This document shows, one piece after another, positions 7,396 through 15,567 of a stretch of DNA of 64,000 bases (position 1 is its first letter; each line of letters begins with the position of its first letter). Where the stretch lies: positions 1 through 64,000 of the forward strand of contig NZ_MLCE01000030.1 in the NCBI RefSeq assembly GCF_002300165.1, in the 5' to 3' direction. Both the position numbers and the translations under genes were made by a program. The stretch comes from Streptomyces sp. Tue6028 (GTDB lineage: Bacteria; Actinomycetota; Actinomycetes; Streptomycetales; Streptomycetaceae). The notes beneath the pieces were generated by a model. That model was given only the letters and a program-made list of their open reading frames with translations. It was not told the origin of the DNA and ran no database searches.

Positions 7396-8984
7396 CCGGC
7401 AACCATCAGACGCTGGCGCTGCTGCTGTTCAGCGCGTTCGTGGCGGTGACGCTGGCGATCACGACGTGGGTGAGCCGCAACCGGCACGGTTCGGAGGAGG
7501 AGTTCTACGCCGGCGGGCGGTTGTTCTCGCCGATGGAGAATGGTTTTGCCATTTCAGGTGATTACATGTCGGCGGCATCCTTCCTGGGTGTCACGGGGCT
7601 GATCTCGCTCTACGGCTATGACGGCCTGCTGTACGTCGTGGGGTTCTTCGTCGCCTGGCTCGTCGTGCTGTTCCTGGTCGCCGAGTTGGTGCGCAACTGC
7701 GGGCGTTTCACGCTCGCCGACGTCGTCGCGGCCCGGATGAGCGAGCGGCCGGTACGGATCGCGGCGGGAACGTCCTCGGTGACCGTGTCCGTGCTCTACC
7801 TCGTGGCGCAGATGGTGGGAGCGGGCAGCCTGGTCGCGCTGCTGCTGGGAGGCACGAGCGACGCCGCGCGGAACTGGACGGTGATCGGCGTCGGCGCGCT
7901 CATGGTGATCTATGTGTCGCTGGGCGGCATGCGGGCCACCACATGGATTCAGATCGTCAAGGCCGTGCTGTTGCTCGGGGGAGCCGTCGCGCTGACGGTG
8001 CTCGTCCTGGTGCGGTTCCACGGGAATGTCAATGAGCTGCTGCGTTCGGCGGCGGACCGCAGCGGGCACGGCATGGCGTTCCTCGCGCCCGGACTGAAGT
8101 ACGGCGGCGACTGGACCGCGCGCTTCGACTTCATCAGCCTGGGGCTCGCGCTGGTCCTCGGCACGGCCGGGTTGCCGCACATCCTGGCCCGGTTCTACAC
8201 CGTGCCGACGGCCCGGGCGGCGCGGCGTTCGGTGGTCTGGTCGATCGGGCTCATCGGTGGCTTCTACCTGATGACGATCGTGCTGGGCTTCGGGGCCGCG
8301 GCGATCGTAGGTCCGGAGACAGTGCGCGCGTCCAACGCGGCGGGGAACACAGCGGTCCCGCTCCTGGCGCTCGACCTGGGCGGCGGCGCCGACTCGACGG
8401 GTGGAACGGTCCTTTTCGCGGTGGTCGCCGCCATCGCCTTCGCGACCATCCTGGCGGTCGTCGCCGGCATCACCCTCGCCTCCTCGGCGTCCGTGGCCCA
8501 CGACCTGTACACGTCCTTGCGGCGTCGGCACGCGAAGCCGCGCAGCGAGGTGGCCGTGGCGCGGGCGGCTGCCGTCGGCGTCGGCGTGGTGGCGATCGCG
8601 CTGGGGCTGCTCGCCCGCGACCTCAATGTGGCCTTCCTGGTGGGTCTCGCCTTCGCGGTCGCGGCGTCCGCGAACCTGCCGGTGCTGCTGTACTCGCTGT
8701 TCTGGCGGTCGTTCACCACGCGCGGCGCGGTCTGGGCCGTATACGGCGGCCTGGTGCCCGCGCTGGTGCTCGTCGTGCTCTCGCCGGTGGTCTCGGGGAG
8801 CCCCGAATCGCTGTTCCCGGGCGTGGACTTCCAGTACTTCCCGCTGCAGAACCCGGGCCTGGTGTCGATCCCCTTGGGCTTCCTCGCGGGCTGGCTCGGC
8901 ACGGTCACGTCGGCGGAGGAACCGGACGAGGCCAAGCACGCGGAGACCGAGGTGCGGGCACTCACCGGCGCCGGGGCCGTCTGA
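7392..8984 (+). CDS. sodium/solute symporter, carboxylate (ActP-like) type
   Basis: A 530-residue permease of the SSS family with about 13 TM helices. Early motifs STWVSRNRHGSEEEFYAGGR-like and GDYMSAASFLGVTGLI are characteristic of monocarboxylate/acetate symporters, and GLPHILARFYTV matches the GxPHxxxRFxT motif of that branch. A long loop near residues 290-330 follows the extra helices. Coupled to the DUF485 gene by a 4-base overlap. Acetate, pyruvate or propionate are the likely substrates from family knowledge; the sequence alone does not decide. The upstream two-component system is a candidate regulator. Confidence 0.9.
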   Translation: MTGNHQTLALLLFSAFVAVTLAITTWVSRNRHGSEEEFYAGGRLFSPMENGFAISGDYMSAASFLGVTGLISLYGYDGLLYVVGFFVAWLVVLFLVAELVRNCGRFTLADVVAARMSERPVRIAAGTSSVTVSVLYLVAQMVGAGSLVALLLGGTSDAARNWTVIGVGALMVIYVSLGGMRATTWIQIVKAVLLLGGAVALTVLVLVRFHGNVNELLRSAADRSGHGMAFLAPGLKYGGDWTARFDFISLGLALVLGTAGLPHILARFYTVPTARAARRSVVWSIGLIGGFYLMTIVLGFGAAAIVGPETVRASNAAGNTAVPLLALDLGGGADSTGGTVLFAVVAAIAFATILAVVAGITLASSASVAHDLYTSLRRRHAKPRSEVAVARAAAVGVGVVAIALGLLARDLNVAFLVGLAFAVAASANLPVLLYSLFWRSFTTRGAVWAVYGGLVPALVLVVLSPVVSGSPESLFPGVDFQYFPLQNPGLVSIPLGFLAGWLGTVTSAEEPDEAKHAETEVRALTGAGAV

Positions 8985-9074
8985 GGGCCGGCGGAGGCGT
9001 ACCCGCCGATCGTCGAACAGGGACGGCACCTGTCGGTTCCTCGGGGCGAGGGCGGCTGCTGCCGGGGCCGGCCA

Positions 9075-9299
9075 GTGCGTCCGCGTGCCCCTTCGGCGGT
9101 GAGTCCGCCTGCCCCCGTCGGCCGGTGCGTTCACGTACCCCTTCGGCCGGTGCGTTCACGTACCCCTTCGGCCGGTGCGTCCGTGCGACGCTCCGGCCGA
9201 CGCATGCGCCCGTCTCGTCGACCGACGCACTCGCACGTCTCATCCGCCGGCCGGGCGTGTCCGCCAGCCCTCTGCCGGGCGTGTCCGGCAGTCCCGGCA
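9075..9299. repeat. 25-bp minisatellite, about nine units
   Basis: Seven consecutive 25-base units run from 9075 to 9249 in register, two of them (9125-9149 and 9150-9174) identical; the rest keep the (G/A)(T/C)GCGT/CGCA start and a CGGCCG-like end. Two more decayed units with GCCGGGCGTGTCCG follow to about 9299. The period is not a multiple of three, so this is not a protein repeat. It fills most of the 345-base gap between the symporter and the minus-strand response regulator; nothing else is visible there. Confidence 0.8.
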
Positions 9300-9329
9300 G
9301 CCGGGCGGTCCGGCCCGCGCGTGCGGGAT

Positions 9330-10022
9330 CTAGGGCGCCACCCACGCGTACCGGTGCTCCGGCCTGCCCGTGTCGCCGTACTTGAGCGACAGGCTGAGGC
9401 GCCCGGCCTGTTCGAGGTGGCGCAGATAGCGCTGTGCCGTGGAGCGGCTGAGGCCGGTCTCGGCGGCCACCTCGTGAGCCGACAGAGGATGGTCCGCACG
9501 GTGCAGCACGTCGCAGATGAGGTCGGTGGTCGGCTCGGAGTGACCGCTGGGCAGCCCCGGTGACGACGGCACGGGCGTGGTGCGCAGGGCGCCGAAGATC
9601 CGGTCGACCTGCTCCTGGCCCGCCACACCGTGACCGCCCACCCGGTCCACGGTGCGGCGCAGGGCGGCGTACGAGTCGAGACGGGCGCGCAGGGCGGCGA
9701 ACGTGAACGGCTTGACGAGATAGTGCAGGGCGCCGAGACGCATCGCGGCCTGCACGGTCACCACGTCGCTGGCCGCGGTGATCATGATGACGTCGGTGCC
9801 ATGGCCGCGTTCGCGCATCCGGTGGACCAGTTCCAGGCCCGTCTGGTCGGGCAGGTAGTGGTCCAGCAGCACCAGGTCGACGGGGGCGCGTTCGACCGCG
9901 GCCAGCGCCTGGGCAGCACTGTGCGCGCGGGCGGTCACCCGGAAACCGGGAACCTTCCCCACGTACTTCGCGTTGATCTCGGCGACGCGGAAGTCGTCGT
10001 CCACGACCAGGACGTCAATCAT
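9330..10022 (-). CDS. CitB/DcuR-type response regulator (first copy)
   Basis: A 230-residue transcriptional regulator: REC domain with DDD (8-10), phosphoacceptor Asp54 in VLLDHYLPDQTG and the Lys in YLVKPF, then a linker and a C-terminal winged helix with LSAHEVAAETGLSRSTAQRY. It is clearly paralogous to the product of 12997-13677, sharing VLVVDDD, NAKYVGKVPGF, HSAAQAL and the TLKYGD/LKYGDTGRPEHRY ending. ATG at 10022 has AAAGAGG upstream. It has no adjacent kinase of its own and is divergent from the ABC importer at 10184, so it probably controls that importer, perhaps as a second target of the kinase at 13674-15422. Confidence 0.9.
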   Translation of the reverse strand: MIDVLVVDDDFRVAEINAKYVGKVPGFRVTARAHSAAQALAAVERAPVDLVLLDHYLPDQTGLELVHRMRERGHGTDVIMITAASDVVTVQAAMRLGALHYLVKPFTFAALRARLDSYAALRRTVDRVGGHGVAGQEQVDRIFGALRTTPVPSSPGLPSGHSEPTTDLICDVLHRADHPLSAHEVAAETGLSRSTAQRYLRHLEQAGRLSLSLKYGDTGRPEHRYAWVAP

Positions 10023-10183
10023 CGGGCCTCTTTCCCTCAAGGCCTGGCGGGCGTTAAGCCCGTGTTTCGGCTCCGCTGTTGTAGCGCGAGCAAAATGAGC
10101 ACAACAGACTCTTGCAAGCAGAAGAAGGCCTTGCGCCCAGAAGACTGATGCTGTGGCCCCCGCCACACCTACGGTCCCGGGCC
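10023..10183. promoter_or_regulatory. divergent control region of regulator and ABC importer
   Basis: 161 bases between the regulator and the importer. TACGGT (10170-10175) lies 8 bases before the ATG at 10184, so the importer mRNA may be leaderless. Upstream are a GTTGT...ACAAC inverted repeat around 10078-10106, a repeated GAGCA about 10090-10102, and a repeated AGAAGA. These are candidate binding sites for a CitB-type regulator, which normally binds AT-richer repeats. Confidence 0.4.
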
Positions 10184-10999
10184 ATGAGCACAGACATCAG
10201 CCCCGCCATCGAGCTGCGGGGCGCGAGCAAGATCTTCAAGACGCCGTCGGGGGGTTTGCACACGGCGGTCAGGGAGCTGGACCTCACGATCGGCCGGGGT
10301 GAGTTCGTCGCCGTCGTGGGCCCCACCGGCTGCGGGAAGTCCACCACGCTGACCCTGGTCAGCGGGCTCGAAGAGCCCACCGAGGGCGAGGTCCTGGTCG
10401 CCGGGGAGCCCGTCGCGGGCGTCGGCGACAAGGTCGGTTTCGTCTTCCAGCAGGACGCCACCTTCCCCTGGCGCACGGTCCTGTCGAACGTGATGGCCGG
10501 CCCCCGCTTCCGGGGCGTGCCCAAGGCGGAGGCGAAGCAGCGGGCCCGCGAGTGGCTGGCCCGAGTCGGGCTCGCGGCCTTCGAGGACCGCTATCCCCAC
10601 CAGCTCTCCGGCGGTCAGCGCAAGCGCGTCGCCCTTGCCGCCACCTTCGTCAACGACCCCGAGATCCTGCTGATGGACGAGCCCTTCTCGGCGCTCGACG
10701 TGCAGACCAGGGCGCTCATGTCGGACGAACTGCTGGAACTCTGGGAGGGCACCGGCGCCTCGGTCGTCTTCGTCACCCACGACCTGGAGGAGTCCATCGC
10801 GCTCGCGGACAAGGTCGTCGTCATGACCGCGGGCCCCGCGACCGTGAAGCACGTCTTCGACATCGACCTGCCGCGCCCGCGCAAGGTGGAGTCGGTGCGT
10901 CTGGAGCCGCGGTTCATCGAGATCTACCGCGAGATCTGGGAGTCGCTGGGCGAAGAGGTCCGCATCACCCGGGAGAGGGGCGCGGCCCATGTCGCCTGA
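10184..10999 (+). CDS. ABC importer ATP-binding protein (nitrate/sulfonate/NMT1 class)
   Basis: A 271-residue ATPase of the SsuB/TauB/NrtD class. Walker A GPTGCGKST, Q-loop FQQDATFPWRTV, signature LSGGQRKRVALA, Walker B ILLMDEPFSALD and switch His in VFVTHDLEE are all present. In the signature the usual third base LSGGQRQR reads QRKR, which is tolerated. It overlaps the permease gene by 11 bases and heads a three-gene importer operon. No strong ribosome binding site precedes the ATG; TACGGT 8 bases upstream suggests a leaderless transcript. Confidence 0.92.
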   Translation: MSTDISPAIELRGASKIFKTPSGGLHTAVRELDLTIGRGEFVAVVGPTGCGKSTTLTLVSGLEEPTEGEVLVAGEPVAGVGDKVGFVFQQDATFPWRTVLSNVMAGPRFRGVPKAEAKQRAREWLARVGLAAFEDRYPHQLSGGQRKRVALAATFVNDPEILLMDEPFSALDVQTRALMSDELLELWEGTGASVVFVTHDLEESIALADKVVVMTAGPATVKHVFDIDLPRPRKVESVRLEPRFIEIYREIWESLGEEVRITRERGAAHVA

Positions 11000-11864
11000 C
11001 ACCCTTCCCGAGACGGTCGTCGCCCCGAGGGACGCCGAGCCCGTCAAGCAGGACCGTACGCATTCCCGCGCGCGGGCCGCTCGCCGTCGCAAGATCGTCG
11101 TGACCGCCGCCCGCGCGCTGCTCCTGGTCGCCGTGCTCGGCCTGTGGGAGGGGCTCTCCCGGGCCAAGGTCATCGATCCGTTCAACTTCTCGATGCCGTC
11201 GAAGATCTGGGACCAGATCTACACGTGGACGACCCACGGCACGGCGCTCGGCTCGCTCGGCGAACAGATCTGGTTCACGCTCCACGAGGCGTTGCTCGGC
11301 TGGATCATCGGTGTGGTCGCCGGTGTCGTCTTCGGTATCGCGCTGGGCCGGATCACGTTCCTCGCCGACGTCCTGGGGCCCTACATCAAGGTGCTCAACT
11401 CCATACCCAGGATCGTCCTCGCACCCATATTCGTGATCTGGTTCGGACTCGGGCCGGCCTCCAAGGTGGCGTCGGCCGTGGTCCTCGTCTTCTTCCCGGT
11501 CTTCTTCAACGCCTTCCAGGGTGCGCGGGAGGTCGACCGCAACCTGGTGGCCAACGCCCGCATTCTCGGGGCCAGCGACCGCAGGGTGACGCTCCAGGTG
11601 GTCATCCCGTCCGCCACCTCGTGGATCTTCACCAGCCTGCACGTCAGTTTCGGTTTCGCGCTCATCGGCGCGATCGTCGGCGAGTACATCGGCGCGACCA
11701 AGGGCATCGGCCTGCTCGTCGCGCAGTCGCAGGGCACCTTCAACGCCGCCGGTGTCTATGCGGCGATGGTCATCCTCGCCGTTGTCGCCCTGCTGGCCGA
11801 GGGACTGCTCACCTTCGCCGAGCGCCGCATCTTCCGGTGGAAGCCGTCGGACTCCGACCGCTGA
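10989..11864 (+). CDS. ABC importer permease
   Basis: A 291-residue BPD-type inner-membrane permease with six predicted TM helices after a basic cytoplasmic N-terminus. The EAA loop is recognisable in ARILGASDRRVTLQVVIPSA, which contacts the ATPase. The C-terminus keeps GEYIGATKGIGLLV, typical of the SsuC/TauC/ThiX group. The gene starts inside the end of the ATPase gene and is followed after 55 bases by the binding protein, so one importer is encoded by 10184-12978. Confidence 0.92.
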   Translation: MSPDTLPETVVAPRDAEPVKQDRTHSRARAARRRKIVVTAARALLLVAVLGLWEGLSRAKVIDPFNFSMPSKIWDQIYTWTTHGTALGSLGEQIWFTLHEALLGWIIGVVAGVVFGIALGRITFLADVLGPYIKVLNSIPRIVLAPIFVIWFGLGPASKVASAVVLVFFPVFFNAFQGAREVDRNLVANARILGASDRRVTLQVVIPSATSWIFTSLHVSFGFALIGAIVGEYIGATKGIGLLVAQSQGTFNAAGVYAAMVILAVVALLAEGLLTFAERRIFRWKPSDSDR

Positions 11865-11919
11865 ACCCGTCGCACCCGCGCACCGCACCCGCTCTTCTCT
11901 CACAAGGACGTGAACCATC

Positions 11920-12978
11920 ATGCGCAAGACCGCCAGATACTCCGCCCTGGCAGCCGCCGGTCTGCTCGCTCTCACCTCGCTCACCGCCTGCGCCAACGAC
12001 GCGGCAAGCACGACGGCCGACTCCGGCGACAACGGAGGTGGCGGCGGTGAGCACGTCAAGATCATGGTCGGTGGACTGGACAAGGTCATCTACCTGCCGG
12101 CGATGCTCACGCAGCGGCTCGGCTACTTCAAGGAGGAGGGTTTGGATGTCCAACTCCTGAGCGAGCCCGCCGGTGTTCAGGCCGAGACCGCCCTCGTCTC
12201 CGGTCAGGTGCAGGGGGCCGTCGGCTTCTACGACCACACCCTCGACCTGCAGACCAAGGGCAAGTCTGTGGAGTCCGTCGTGCAGTTCTCGCACGCGCCC
12301 GGCGAGGTGGAGATCGTCTCCAACAAGCGCAAGGACGACATCACTTCGCCCAAGGACTTCAAGGGCAGGAAGCTCGGCATCACCGGTCTGGGCTCCTCGA
12401 CGGACTTCCTCACCAAGTACCTCGCGGTCAAGAACGGCGTGCAGGTCAGCGAGTTCACGCCCGTCGCTGTCGGCGCCGGCCCCACGTTCATCTCCGCCCT
12501 CCAGAAGGGCGCCATCGACGGCGGCATGACGACCGACCCCACCGTCGCCACGGTCATGGAGAAGAACCTCGGCAAGGTGCTCGTCGACATGCGGACGCCG
12601 AAGGGTTCCGAGGAGGCGCTCGGCGGGCCGTACCCCTCGTCCAGTCTGTACATGCAGACGGACTGGGTGAACAGCCACAAGGACACGGTCCAGAAGCTGG
12701 CCAACGCCTTCGTGAAGACCCTCAAGTGGATGTCCACGCACAGTGCCGCGGACATCGCCGACAAGATGCCCGCCGACTACTCGCAGGGCAACAAGACGCT
12801 GTACGCGGGCGCGATCCAGAGCACGCTGCCGATGTTCACCAAGGACGGCGTGATGCCCGAGAACGGTCCCGAGACCGTCGAGAAGGTCCTCAAGGCGTTC
12901 AACCCCAACATCAAGAACGCCGATGTGGACCTGAGCAAGACGTACACCACCGAGTTCGTGAAGAAGGCCGCGGGCTGA
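11920..12978 (+). CDS. NMT1/THI5-like substrate-binding lipoprotein
   Basis: A 352-residue periplasmic-type binding protein anchored as a lipoprotein: signal peptide with lipobox LTAC (Cys24), then a Gly-rich linker. The mature part begins VKIMVGGLDKVIYLPAMLTQRLGYFKEEGL-like, the classic start of NMT1/SsuA-like proteins (shown here as separate short motifs VIYLPAML and GYFKEEGLDV). Such proteins bind small organic ligands: sulfonates, thiamine pyrimidines, aromatic acids, nitrate. The ligand cannot be read from sequence; the DcuS/CitA-type kinase next door hints at a carboxylate. AAGGACG precedes the ATG. Only 18 bases separate its stop from the convergent regulator. Confidence 0.9.
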   Translation: MRKTARYSALAAAGLLALTSLTACANDAASTTADSGDNGGGGGEHVKIMVGGLDKVIYLPAMLTQRLGYFKEEGLDVQLLSEPAGVQAETALVSGQVQGAVGFYDHTLDLQTKGKSVESVVQFSHAPGEVEIVSNKRKDDITSPKDFKGRKLGITGLGSSTDFLTKYLAVKNGVQVSEFTPVAVGAGPTFISALQKGAIDGGMTTDPTVATVMEKNLGKVLVDMRTPKGSEEALGGPYPSSSLYMQTDWVNSHKDTVQKLANAFVKTLKWMSTHSAADIADKMPADYSQGNKTLYAGAIQSTLPMFTKDGVMPENGPETVEKVLKAFNPNIKNADVDLSKTYTTEFVKKAAG

Positions 12979-12996
12979 TCCGCCGACGCACGCAGC

Positions 12997-13677
12997 TCAG
13001 ACGCGGGTCGCCCAGACGTAGCGATGTTCCGGGCGGCCCGCGTCGCCGTACTTGAGGGTCAGCCTGGCCCGCCCGGTGCGCTCCAGGAGCTTCAGATAGC
13101 GCTGCGCGGTCTGCCGGCTCAGCCCGGTCTCGTCGGCGATCTCCTGGGCCGACAGGGGCCCCTCCGCGTTCACCAGCGCGCGGCGCACCAGCTCCGCGGT
13201 CGAGGGGGAGTGCCCCTTGGGCAGATCCGGCTCCGCGGCGGCGGACAGCGCGCCGAAGATCCGGTCCACGTCGGGCTGCTCGGCCTCACCGCCGCCGTCC
13301 AGGGTGCGCCGCAGCGCCGCGTAGGCCTCCAGCTTGGCGCGCAGCCCCGCGAAGGCGAACGGCTTGACCAGGTACTGCAGGGCGCCCTGCCGCATCGCGG
13401 CCTGCACGGTCGAGATGTCCCGGGCCGCGGTCACCATGATCACGTCGGTCTGGTGGCCGCGGCGGCGCATCTCCTGGACCACGGCGAGACCCGTGTCGTC
13501 CGGCAGGTAGTGGTCCATGAGGACCAGGTCCACCCGGGGGAGCGCCTCCATCCGGCTCAAGGCCTCCGCCGCGCTGTGCGCCTCGCCCGCGACGTGGAAG
13601 CCGGGCACCTTCCCGACGTAGGCGGCGTTGACCCGAGCGACCCGGGTGTCGTCGTCCACGACCAGTACCTCGATCAT
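12997..13677 (-). CDS. CitB/DcuR-type response regulator (second copy)
   Basis: 226 residues: receiver domain with DDD at 8-10, Asp55 in VLMDHYLPDDTG and YLVKPF, then a C-terminal helix-turn-helix LSAQEIADETGLSRQTAQRYL. The ATG overlaps the stop of the kinase gene by four bases (ATGA, 13674-13677), so it is the cognate partner of that kinase. It is a close paralogue of the regulator at 9330-10022, the two lying in the same orientation on either side of the importer genes. That arrangement suggests duplication followed by insertion of, or specialisation around, the importer. Confidence 0.93.
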   Translation of the reverse strand: MIEVLVVDDDTRVARVNAAYVGKVPGFHVAGEAHSAAEALSRMEALPRVDLVLMDHYLPDDTGLAVVQEMRRRGHQTDVIMVTAARDISTVQAAMRQGALQYLVKPFAFAGLRAKLEAYAALRRTLDGGGEAEQPDVDRIFGALSAAAEPDLPKGHSPSTAELVRRALVNAEGPLSAQEIADETGLSRQTAQRYLKLLERTGRARLTLKYGDAGRPEHRYVWATRV

Positions 13678-15422
13678 CGCGACTCCTCCTCGGCGTCCGG
13701 GGCGGCGGTGGCTCCCGGGTCTGCGGCCTCGGGGGACGGGGACTGCCGTACGAGACGCGGTCCCGGCGCGGGGACGGGGCCTTCCTCCCGCCCGGCCGCC
13801 TCGTCCGGCAGGGGTTCGGTCAGCGCCTCCGGCAGCACCACCGTGAACTCCGCGCCCCCGCCGTCCGCCTCGGCGACCCGCGCGCTGCCGCCCTGCCGCT
13901 CGGCCAGCCGGCGCACCAGGGGGAGCCCGATGCCGCGCTTCCCGTGCGCCGGGGGCTTCTTGGTGGTCCATCCGTCCGTGAAGACCAGTTCCCGTTGTTC
14001 CTGCGGGATCCCGGGCCCGGTGTCCCGCACGCGGAGCACGGCGGTGCGGCCTTCGGTACGCAGTTCCACCTCCACGCGCGCGTGAGGCTTGCCCGCGACG
14101 GCGTCGAGCGCGTTGTCGACGAGGTTCCCGACGACGGTGACCAGTCCCCTGGGGTCGACAAGGCGGTCCGGCAGCAGCGTCCTGTCCGAGATCCACAGGG
14201 CCACGCCCCGCTCGGCGGCCACGGTCGCCTTGCCGACCAGCAGGGCCGCGAGCAACGGGTCGTGGACCTTCTCGGTGACCTGTTCCGCGGTCACCTTGTG
14301 GTCGCCGACGACCTCTCCGACGAAGTCGACGGCGTCGTCGTACATCTCCAGTTCGAGCAGTCCGAGGAGTGTGTGCATGCGGTTGGCGTGCTCGTGGTCC
14401 TGGGCGCGCAGGGCGTCGATCAGGCCGCGTGTGGAGTCGAGCTCCCGGCCGAGCTGCTCCAGCTCCGTACGGTCGCGCAGGGTGGCGACGGCGCCGCCGT
14501 CGTCGGTGGGCATCCGGTTGGCGATCAGGACGCGCTGGCCGCGCACGGTGAGCAGATCGGTCCCGGTCACGCGCCCGGCGAGCACGTCGGTCGTGCGTCC
14601 CGGACCGAGCGCGTCGTCCAGGGACTGCCCGATGGCCTCCGAGCCGAGGCCCAGCAGACGCTGCGCCTCGTCGTTGAGGAGACGTACGCGGCCGGCGCCG
14701 TCGAGCGCGACCACGCCCTCCCGGATGCCGTGCAGCATCGCCTCGCGCTCCGCGAGCAGTGCCGAGATGTCGGAGAAGGCCAGATCGCGGGTCTGCCGCT
14801 GCACCCTCCGGGAGATCAGATAGGCGGCCAGCGCGCCTACGGCCATCGCCCCGCCCGCGTACGCGAACAGGCCGGGGATCGCGTCGACCAGCCGTGCCCG
14901 CACGCTGTCGTACCTGATGCCGACCGAGACCGCGCCGATGATCTTCCCGTCGGCGTCGCGCAGCGGGACCTTGCCCCGCGCGGAGCGGCCCAGGGTGCCC
15001 GTGTCGATCTCCATGACATCCTCGCCGCGCAGCGCCTGGCGGGGATCCGTGGAGACCTTCCGGCCGATCTCCGAGGGATCGGTGTGCGACCACCGGATGC
15101 CCTGCATGTCCATCACCACGATGTACTCGGCCCCACTGGCCGTCCGGATCCGCTCCGCCTCGGTCTGCACCGGGCCGGCCGCGGACGGCCGTGTCGTGCG
15201 CAGATCGTCGGCGATCTGCGGCTGTGCCGCCGTGGTCTGCGCGATCGCCAGCGCGCGGCGCATCGCCTGGTCGTCGAGCTGCGCGCTGAGCGGTGCGAGG
15301 AACAGCCCGGTGGCGAGGACGGCGACTCCCGCGGCGATCGCCACCTGCATCAGCAGCACCTGCGAGAACACCCGCCGCGGCAGACCGAGGCGCAGTCGTC
15401 GTGCGGGGGGAGTGGGGCTCAT
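13674..15422 (-). CDS. DcuS/CitA-type sensor histidine kinase
   Basis: 582 residues. TM1 about 21-45, an external Cache/PAS-like sensor (about 46-180, with IVVMDMQGIRWSHTDPSEIG and GAVSVGIRYDSV, motifs typical of citrate/dicarboxylate sensors), TM2 about 183-205, a cytoplasmic PAS (REGVVALDGAGRVRLLNDEA), then the Spo0B-like dimerisation segment with RAQDHEHANRMHTLLGLLEL (phospho-His343) and a HATPase with GNLVDNALDA and GIGLPLVRRLA. The last ~50 residues are a Pro/Glu-rich tail. In this family an external carboxylate is sensed. It is the only such kinase here for two CitB-type regulators. Confidence 0.93.
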   Translation of the reverse strand: MSPTPPARRLRLGLPRRVFSQVLLMQVAIAAGVAVLATGLFLAPLSAQLDDQAMRRALAIAQTTAAQPQIADDLRTTRPSAAGPVQTEAERIRTASGAEYIVVMDMQGIRWSHTDPSEIGRKVSTDPRQALRGEDVMEIDTGTLGRSARGKVPLRDADGKIIGAVSVGIRYDSVRARLVDAIPGLFAYAGGAMAVGALAAYLISRRVQRQTRDLAFSDISALLAEREAMLHGIREGVVALDGAGRVRLLNDEAQRLLGLGSEAIGQSLDDALGPGRTTDVLAGRVTGTDLLTVRGQRVLIANRMPTDDGGAVATLRDRTELEQLGRELDSTRGLIDALRAQDHEHANRMHTLLGLLELEMYDDAVDFVGEVVGDHKVTAEQVTEKVHDPLLAALLVGKATVAAERGVALWISDRTLLPDRLVDPRGLVTVVGNLVDNALDAVAGKPHARVEVELRTEGRTAVLRVRDTGPGIPQEQRELVFTDGWTTKKPPAHGKRGIGLPLVRRLAERQGGSARVAEADGGGAEFTVVLPEALTEPLPDEAAGREEGPVPAPGPRLVRQSPSPEAADPGATAAPDAEEESR

Positions 15423-15567
15423 GGCTATGACGGTACGGGGGCGGGCGCACCCGGCCGAAGGGAGTGTGGCACGGATCTCTTGATCGTCGGGTGGGGGAGC
15501 CGTGGGGACCGGGTCACGGTGCCCCGGTACGAGGCCGGCGAGCGTCGGCGAATGCGCCGGTCCGGCG

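Noticed and set aside
9075..9299. CRISPR array
   Set aside because: The 25-base units are contiguous, with no unique spacers, and no cas genes are near.
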